A program made the translations under genes and the position numbers. Below the pieces are notes generated by a model. That model was given only the letters and a program-made list of their open reading frames with translations, was not told where the DNA came from and did no database searches. Source: Lunularia cruciata (lineage: Eukaryota; Streptophyta; Marchantiopsida; Lunulariales; Lunulariaceae). From it: 64,000 nt of DNA. The DNA lies in contig OX419759.1 of NCBI GenBank assembly GCA_948567375.1, positions 61,656,593 through 61,720,592 of the forward strand, given 5' to 3'. Shown here piece by piece: positions 58,205 through 64,000 of this stretch (the first letter of the stretch is position 1; every line of letters begins with the position of its first letter).

Positions 58205-59461
58205 GTTCTAACATGTCTTCCGTGCTCTTCTCTAAAACATCTTTGCCCAATTACCTGGCCATCCTTCATAGAAATATTGAAAGAAGTTGCTTGAATATTA
58301 TTGACATAGGTGGTGCTCTTAGCCTTGAAAAGTTTCATGATTGCTTTGGCAAGGGCTTGTTAAGAAAGATCATTGTAGGATTGGACCAACTATTCATTAC
58401 TTCTCTTAGGTCTCTCAAACAAAGCCTTGAGTATGGCTTCTATAGCCCAATTGGGCCTACGCCATTGAGTATCAAGAGTTATGGTGCTTGGAGGTGAATT
58501 TTCTAGCCCCAACACTCTTTGCCAATGCTTTTGCATCTAGGCAAAGATATTTCCTCTCAAATTTTCCATTCTTGGATCTTGATTATCCCTAATCTCATAC
58601 AATATGTTGTGGTCCTTAATTTCCCAATTCTTAGAAGGAATTTGAGTTTCTTACTATGGAGGAATTTTGCTTTGAAATACAATTGCCTTTTAATTAACCT
58701 AGGAGACTTGAGAATAATCTTCGGTATCTTCCTATGATGTTAAGGTACTTGGGTGCTAAGCCATGTCTTTCTCCTTCATCTCTAGTAAGGGAATTCACTC
58801 ACCAAAAGATGTTCTTTCTTGTAAGTCTAAATCTCATTCATCTCTAGTAAGGGAATTCACTCACAAGAAGGTGTTCTCTCTTGTAAGTCTAATCTCACTA
58901 TGACAACCTAGTGTTGATATACTAATAATATAATTGGTAAGAAAAGGTTGTTCTCATGAGGATAAGGTTCCAAAATGGATATTGAGGGAAAGTGTCACTT
59001 TTTCAAAAGTAGTATATTGGTATGTCTTTATCCTCTTGGGTAGGACAATTCCTAAAAGAGGGTAATGAATCCCACAATGACATAATACAAAAAAGTCAAA
59101 CACTAAAATTACATTCACAAAAGATCTTCTATCAATGTGGCTCCTAAAGATGATGGTATAGTCTTCCTTGCAGGTCAGTGGCCCCAAAGATCTTTTCCCT
59201 CACAATTACCTATATCATGTATACCACAATGCAAATGAGAACATTCTACTGTTTCCCAAAGGAGTTCCTTACCAAATTGAGGACTCTTTTTGGGAAGGAG
59301 TTCCTCGTTGCTATGCTGCAAGTTTGGGACATGTTGGGTTTTTCATTACACATGGTATTTCATAATGCTCATAGTTGGCTGGTCAACACATTGCCCTAAT
59401 CCCTTAGAACACTTTGGATCCAACACCCTAGTCAAGCCTTATTGCCATCCTACACCTCATC
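58205..59461. other. Unassigned region
   Basis: An open stretch at 58213-58497 (plus) has no recognisable motif. A 60-bp tandem duplication is at 58778-58890. The remainder shows no element or gene that I can name. The right edge is the target of the solo LTR at 59467. Confidence 0.5.
58778..58890. repeat. Tandem duplication, about 60 bp
   Basis: CATCTCTAGTAAGGGAATTC occurs at 58779 and again at about 58839, each followed by a CACTCAC and a GTGTTCT or ATGTTCT step and TTGTAAGTCTAA. Confidence 0.85.
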
Positions 59462-59466
59462 CCTTG
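59462..59466 (+). repeat. Target site duplication of solo C-family LTR, left copy (CCTTG)
   Basis: CCTTG is repeated at 59879-59883. Confidence 0.92.
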
Positions 59467-59878
59467 TGTAAAAGACCGAATCCAAGGAGAGAAATAGGAG
59501 AATGGAAACTCAAATTGGGACACTTGAATGAGGGAAAATTCCGAATGCCTAGCATGAGCTTTGGCTTTGGTATTTATAGGTAGCATACAAGGCCCTTGAG
59601 AAGCTTCTCAAGAAGCTTCCTCAAGCCACTTTCTTAGAGTGCAAGCCAAGTTAACTAGGAAGCTTCTCAAGAAGCTTCCTTCTAGAAGCCGCCTACTTGG
59701 CGTGCAAGCTAAGCTAGTTGGAAGCTTCTAGAAGCTAATTACTTAAGGTGCAAGCTAAGCTAACCGGGAAGCTTCCCAAGAAGCTTCCTAGATACTTCCG
59801 GAATATTCTAGGCTAATTTGTCTTATATGCTACTTCGTGAGCCCTACTAACTTTGTTGCTAAACTCCATATTGTTACA
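59467..59878 (-). repeat. Solo C-family LTR, 412 bp
   Basis: TGTAAAAGACC to ATTGTTACA on the plus strand with both terminal dinucleotides intact, flanked by perfect CCTTG. TATA on the minus strand at 59571-59578. The heat-shock-like array spans about 59596-59808, with perfect GAAGCTTCTAGAA at 59721-59733 and TTCCGGAATATTC at 59796-59808. No internal sequence remains. Confidence 0.95.
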
Positions 59879-59883
59879 CCTTG
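59879..59883 (+). repeat. Target site duplication of solo C-family LTR, right copy (CCTTG)
   Basis: Identical to 59462-59466. Confidence 0.92.
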
Positions 59884-60398
59884 CATTCCTACTTCAAGTT
59901 CCTCACCACTACTCCATCCAAATGACCATGAACATACACAAATATTGATATTGATGCATAAAGGATCATGGAGGACCTCATTGCATCTTCCTCAATATAG
60001 AATATAATTCATGTGCACAAAGGCAATTGCAGATTGAGCATGCAAACACATGGACAATGAAACTACAATTTTGCATAGGCTTGAACTTGTATCATGTTAA
60101 AGTGATTCCTCTTATACCTTCTACTACAAAAATATGGGGTGCATCCAAAGTTGTGCAAATGTCACAATCCTTGAGTTAACTCGCATCAAGACTAACTCTA
60201 ATGCACCTAATCTATTGTACTAGATTAATGTTATGATGGTGCTACCTACAAAGGGTGCAAATTGTACACTCTACTAATCATAAGACTTTAGTTAGAAATT
60301 GGGAGAATGGTCCCAATGACATGGCACTAGCAAAATTGTCCTCTATACATGACTATTGTCATCTCTTAGATTATACACATGTTGCACTAAAGTGGTAC
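59884..60398. other. Unassigned spacer
   Basis: No gene or element recognised; a short open frame at 60255-60518 runs into the A2 LTR and is not supported. Confidence 0.5.
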
Positions 60399-61090
60399 TG
60401 TAACACCCATTTGTGCATGTGTGTGGTATTGCGATATTTAGCTTGGTATTACAAGTACTTAAGAGATATTATTTATATAGAGATAAAGGATGGTTCTATA
60501 TTAGTCATGGTTAGCTAAAGTTAGTCATAGCTAAGATAGATGGGACCTTACTCTAGAGGAAGTAGAAAAGATGAGCACCACTATTTTGGATTTTAGTGTG
60601 TTGACTTGGTATTATTCCTAGGTGTTTGGCTTTGAGGAAAGAGTTGAGAACTCTTGGGCCCGCAAGCCTTTTTGTTTTGGATTCTTCTTTAGTCCAAGGA
60701 TAGCCCATGTGAAGGAATCCTTGACTTAGTGGTTGGGTCAAGATAAGACCACATGCTTAGGGGAATATGCCCATGTGAATGGATATTCCTTTCTACTTTT
60801 TGACTTTACTTGACTTTTAGTCTAGTAACTTGAGTTACTACGGTAATTAGTAACTTTGGTACGTAACTATTTCACAAGTATATAAACAAGGGGTGAGGAG
60901 GTACTCATCATCCTTTCATTTGCAACTATCTCTCTCTCATGGAGTTCTCTAGTGAGCAATGTCTTGAGTCTTGGAGTGTTAGCCTTGGAGGAGTATGATG
61001 AAGTTGGGGTTCCTTGCCTTCTTAGTCCATGGTGCGCTACCATAATAGCCATCAGAGGTTCATCCTGAGTGAGAGACAGGCCGGCTCACA
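60399..61090 (+). repeat. Element A2 5' LTR, 692 bp
   Basis: TGTAACACCC to GGCTCACA, matching the A1 3' LTR. TATA box TATATAAA at 60879-60886. Confidence 0.92.
60879..60886 (+). promoter_or_regulatory. TATA box in element A2 LTR
   Basis: TATATAAA, followed by CAAGGGGTGAGGAGG as in A1. Confidence 0.65.
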
Positions 61091-61094
61091 TTTT

Positions 61095-61110
61095 TGGTTC
61101 CGTTGCCGGG
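61095..61110 (+). promoter_or_regulatory. Primer binding site of element A2 (tRNA-Asp-like)
   Basis: TGGTTCCGTTGCCGGG follows the LTR after four T. It differs at two positions from TGGCGCCGTTGCCGGG, the complement of the 3' end of plant tRNA-Asp. Another tRNA with a matching end is possible. Confidence 0.78.
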
Positions 61111-61809
61111 ACCTCTCTAGAAGGCAAGATAATGTTCCGCGTCCAATTCTACATTAGGCAGAAGGAGGCTATGAGAGCTCACTTGGAGAGAACATTAGGA
61201 GAGGAGAGGGCTGAACTTATGTTTGAGAACCAAGATCCATTTGTATACCTTGTAGTTCATTATGATGTCTTTGAGGTGATTTTGTACATCTTGTACACAT
61301 GAGAGGAATTGGAGAGATTGTGTGAGGTGGATTGCAGATTTTGGGGATTAAGGTGATTTTGAGCAAAATCTCAAGTTTGAGATCTGGACTTGAGATTTCT
61401 ACACATGATAGCTTGGGTTATCTTTCAGTTAGCACACTCAAAATTATTGTGAGAACATCTATGGGCACTGGGCTAAAAATTTTGAAAGTTGATAGGGTAA
61501 ACTGCTCCCGCAACTGCATGCTCTCTAGAAAATTGTACAGAGTCTGCCATTTCTTCAATTTTCAGTGAATTGTCCTGAAAATTTTCAAGAAACTTTAGTG
61601 CATTGTATCCTACCGGCTGCCACAAAAAATAGAGAGAGATCGTTCTTGTGTAGGGAGTAATGAGTTTTTGAAGTGAGGGGGGTGGTTTTCAGACCAAATC
61701 TGAAATATGGGTGCTGAATAGGAAGGTGTCTAGGCCAAATGGGTCGATGAAAAGATCTGAAATTTTGTAGGGAGGGACGCCCTGGAGTTTTTATCAAGTG
61801 TACAAAATT

Positions 61810-62423
61810 TCAGAGGACTGTGACATATTGGTTGGGAGATTTGAGTGACATTGTGAAGAAGGGTCAATTCTGCAGAGTGGAGATCTCATGCATGAGAAGT
61901 TTGAGATTAACAAAAAGCATGTTTGAGTGTTTAGATTCATCTTGGGAACATGGAGGGTCATCAAGAGTGGAAATTGAGATTATGCAAGGTTTCTTAAGGG
62001 TTTGAGGTGATTGTAGGGGTTGATTTGAGGAAAAGAGAGTTTACAATAGAATTTGAAGAGAGTATTGAGAGGATCCAAAAACCTACACCACTTGGAGGAA
62101 AGAGTGAGTCTAAGTGCTTTCTATGTGGAGAGAAGGGACATAAGGCAAGTTCATGTCCATTGACCTTTGAGAGCAAGAGATTGAGGGAAAGGAGAGGCTT
62201 ACTTGACTTGGGTTTGCATGTTGGACCTTCTTCACCAAAATTGGGAGGGAGAAGATCTAAGACCAAGGAGTTGTGTGAGGTTTGTGGAGTTGAAGGACTT
62301 CCAAAAGGACATCGGTGTAGTGGAGTAAAAGCACTTTTGGAAACTTTGGTGAAGGATCTTGGAGAGAGTCTTAGTACAGCTACAGAAATACTACCACCTT
62401 CATCAACTAGTTCTCAAGATTAG
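61810..62423 (+). pseudogene. Element A2 leader frame with two Cys/His clusters, upstream of gag
   Basis: Two overlapping frames make one putative protein. The first is 61820-62005 (WLGDLSDIVKKGQFCRVEIS, then MFECLDSSWEHGGSS). The second is 62007-62423, with DLRKREFTIEFEESIERI, the CCHC knuckle CFLCGEKGHKASSCP near 62117-62161, and a second Cys cluster CEVCGVEGLPKGHRC near 62274-62318. The frame change near 62003 and lack of a clear ATG suggest either a mutation or a spliced or frameshifted product. A1 keeps a homologous frame, so the feature belongs to the family. Gag itself has its own knuckle downstream, which makes a second zinc-finger protein at the 5' end unusual. Confidence 0.65.
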
Positions 62424-62663
62424 TGATGGAGATAATCTTTCAACTTATGGATAAACTATCCATGAGAGTTAGATTAATATGCACTCTAGGATTTGATGTT
62501 GCTATAGAAATCTTGGAGCAACCTGAACCTTTTGTTTTCCCTAGAGTGGATTATTCTCAGATGGTGTTAGTCATGTATATACTCTATTAGTAATAGAGTG
62601 AGAGAAAAAAAAAGAGAAAAAAAAATAAAATTTGAGAGAAAAGAAAGATAGTGAGGGGTTAAG

Positions 62664-63848
62664 ATGGGAAAACTTCTAGTTTTCTTTGGCAAGGATGGAG
62701 AAGATGTGGAGGTCTTTGTGAGAGACTTCAAGAGAGCTTGCATAGGAAACAATGAGAGGAGGAAGAATGAGTGGACCTCATTATTACCAGATTTCTTTGA
62801 GGATGCAGCACTTACATGGTATGAGTCAGAATACCAAAAGAGAGAGAGGAGAGAGGGGGAAGAGGAGTCTTGGGAGACTTTGACTTCAGCACTCATTGAG
62901 AACTTTCTTCCTGATGAGAGTTATGAGAGATTGATGAGTGAGGTTACATTTCTCAAGCAAGGAGATGGAGAGAAAGTGAGAGTCTATGTGGAAAGAGTAG
63001 AAAAGTTGGAGTCCAAATTTTGCATAGTGTTGAGGAAGGGTGGGGATGATGTGGAGACTACAATGATTGGCATAGGGGCCATGCTCACCAAGAATTTTGT
63101 GGGAGGGTTGAGACCACAAATTAGAAGCAAGGTGAGATATGAGAAACCTTCTTCCAAGGTTGAAGCTATCAAGATCGCAATTCGTATGGAGGAGAGTTTG
63201 GAAGGGGATGAGAGTGATTTGGTGGTGAAGGAGGTTGTGCATCCTCCTCAAGGCTACAAGTATGGTGGAACTTCTGATACTTTGGTGACAAGGGTTGCAC
63301 CACAAGTAGTAGTTGCTCCAGTTCTTGCACCTCCACCAAAAGATCCACTCCAAACCATCACAGAACAACTTGCGGATCTCAAGATCAATGTGGTGCAACT
63401 ATGGGAGAAGAGAGAGGTGGATCAGAATGTAGGGAGAGGGCCTAGGAGTTATAGAAACTATCCATATAGAGGAGGCCAACCAGCCAACAATTTCAATGAT
63501 AGAAATTGTTTTGGTTGTGGAGAAAGAGGCCATATCCAAAGGAATTGCCCAAATTCCACTTACCATGGAGGAAGGGGTTATGAGGGAGCCAATAGAGGGA
63601 AAGAGGGAGGTAGTGAAACCCAAGTGGCTCTTAATCCCAACAAAGGTAAGGGGATAGCATCCATAGATGTGGTTGAGAGCAAGTATGAGAAGGGAGAGTG
63701 CTCAAACTCCAAGGGTCTTAATTTGGAGCTTTTGGCACAAGAGAAGAAGAGAGCTCGTTTTGCAGAGGATGTTCACTCTTCTCAAGGATTTACTTCAAGC
63801 AAGGATACTCCTATGTCTACTAGGAGCACTCGCACCTCAACACCATGA
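62664..63848 (+). CDS. Element A2 gag, nearly intact
   Basis: 394 codons from ATG. The N-terminal capsid part begins MGKLLVFFGKDGEDVEVF, with ALTWYESEYQKR at about residues 50-61 and FLPDESYERLMSEV near residue 90. The capsid C-terminal half includes MLTKNFVGGLRPQIRSKV. A coiled-coil-like stretch ITEQLADLKINVVQLWEK is at about residue 235, then the CCHC knuckle CFGCGERGHIQRNCP near residue 285. A TGA at 63846-63848 ends it, where A1 has TCA, and the same frame goes on into the protease linker to the window edge. So the stop is either a recent mutation or a gag/pol boundary. Gag forms the particle and binds RNA. Confidence 0.88.
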   Translation: MGKLLVFFGKDGEDVEVFVRDFKRACIGNNERRKNEWTSLLPDFFEDAALTWYESEYQKRERREGEEESWETLTSALIENFLPDESYERLMSEVTFLKQGDGEKVRVYVERVEKLESKFCIVLRKGGDDVETTMIGIGAMLTKNFVGGLRPQIRSKVRYEKPSSKVEAIKIAIRMEESLEGDESDLVVKEVVHPPQGYKYGGTSDTLVTRVAPQVVVAPVLAPPPKDPLQTITEQLADLKINVVQLWEKREVDQNVGRGPRSYRNYPYRGGQPANNFNDRNCFGCGERGHIQRNCPNSTYHGGRGYEGANRGKEGGSETQVALNPNKGKGIASIDVVESKYEKGECSNSKGLNLELLAQEKKRARFAEDVHSSQGFTSSKDTPMSTRSTRTSTP

Positions 63849-64000
63849 ACAACAAAGACTCCAAGGAAGAAGTTGGGGATGGAGGACTTCTTGATCTCAA
63901 AGCAACAATGGAACTACAATGTGTTGGAGGATGTTGGTAGTCAAAAGGCTAACATCACAGTGGGCCAATTAATTGCTTTGAACCCTACCTTGAGAAAGGA
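63849..64000 (+). pseudogene. Element A2 start of protease region (cut by window edge)
   Basis: In the gag frame the sequence continues with TPRKKLGMEDFLISKQQWN and NITVGQLIALNPTLRK, as in A1 at 13398-13550. It is truncated by the window end. Confidence 0.8.

Larger units (their letters stand above)
60399..64000 (+). mobile_element. Element A2: Ty3/gypsy element, 5' part, continues beyond the window
   Basis: Full 5' LTR, primer site, leader frame with zinc knuckles, and gag entering the protease region. It is the better-preserved relative of A1 and shows the empty target sites of B and the uninterrupted leader frame. The 3' half lies outside the window, so completeness and duplication cannot be judged. 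Confidence 0.92.

Noticed and set aside
58213-58497. 94-codon frame as a host gene
   Set aside because: No motif, neighbours are repeats, and no supporting start or splice evidence.
1-64000. CRISPR arrays, tRNA or rRNA genes, bacterial operons
   Set aside because: No direct-repeat/spacer pattern, no recognisable tRNA cloverleaf or rRNA core, and the content is plant nuclear.

Overview
This window looks like a piece of a large, repeat-filled plant nuclear genome, most plausibly a gymnosperm such as a conifer. The evidence is one plant-type L-type lectin gene near the left edge, followed by more than 60 kb of old, nested and mostly broken retroelements, about half of them Ty3/gypsy elements with tRNA-iMet-like or tRNA-Asp-like primer sites. 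The species assignment is inference. No tRNA, rRNA or CRISPR signal was seen. Element letters (A to I) are local names used in this annotation.

Layout, left to right. (1) 193-1335: L-type lectin with a signal peptide, no kinase. (2) ~2300-4074 and 23420-~24150: two halves of a very old retroelement G, whose reverse transcriptase and C-terminal CCHC motif resemble non-LTR elements with a restriction-like endonuclease. (3) 4075-23419: gypsy element A1 splits G, flanked by GACT. A1 is itself split by chromovirus B (5121-11690, target duplication GGACA) and by chromovirus C on the minus strand (16551-22167, target duplication GCTAA). (4) 24351-27625 and 29255-31974: two oppositely oriented copies of H, an element with short inverted ends, tandem repeats and extreme strand asymmetry; H2 sits inside a long LTR. 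(5) ~29118-44751: gypsy element F with giant LTRs (the 3' copy is 3.87 kb) that carry a coiled-coil reading frame in U3. (6) 44752-46415: partial F-type LTR. (7) 46416-50927: D, a decayed C-family element on the minus strand. (8) 50928-58204: an unknown minus-strand coding relic (I) split by a solo F-type LTR (51312-54957). (9) 59467-59878: solo C-family LTR with perfect 5-bp duplication CCTTG. (10) 60399 to the end: younger A-family element A2 with LTR, primer site, zinc-knuckle leader frame and a nearly intact gag that runs off the window.

The nesting gives a relative order: G is older than A1, and A1 is older than both B and C. C-family LTRs carry clustered GAA/TTC inverted units matching heat-shock elements just upstream of a TATA box. 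With the U3-encoded coiled-coil frame of F, the zinc-knuckle leader frame of A and the H repeat element, these are the best candidates for undescribed biology. Apart from the lectin, nothing here looks like an intact host gene, and no retroelement inside the window looks autonomous.
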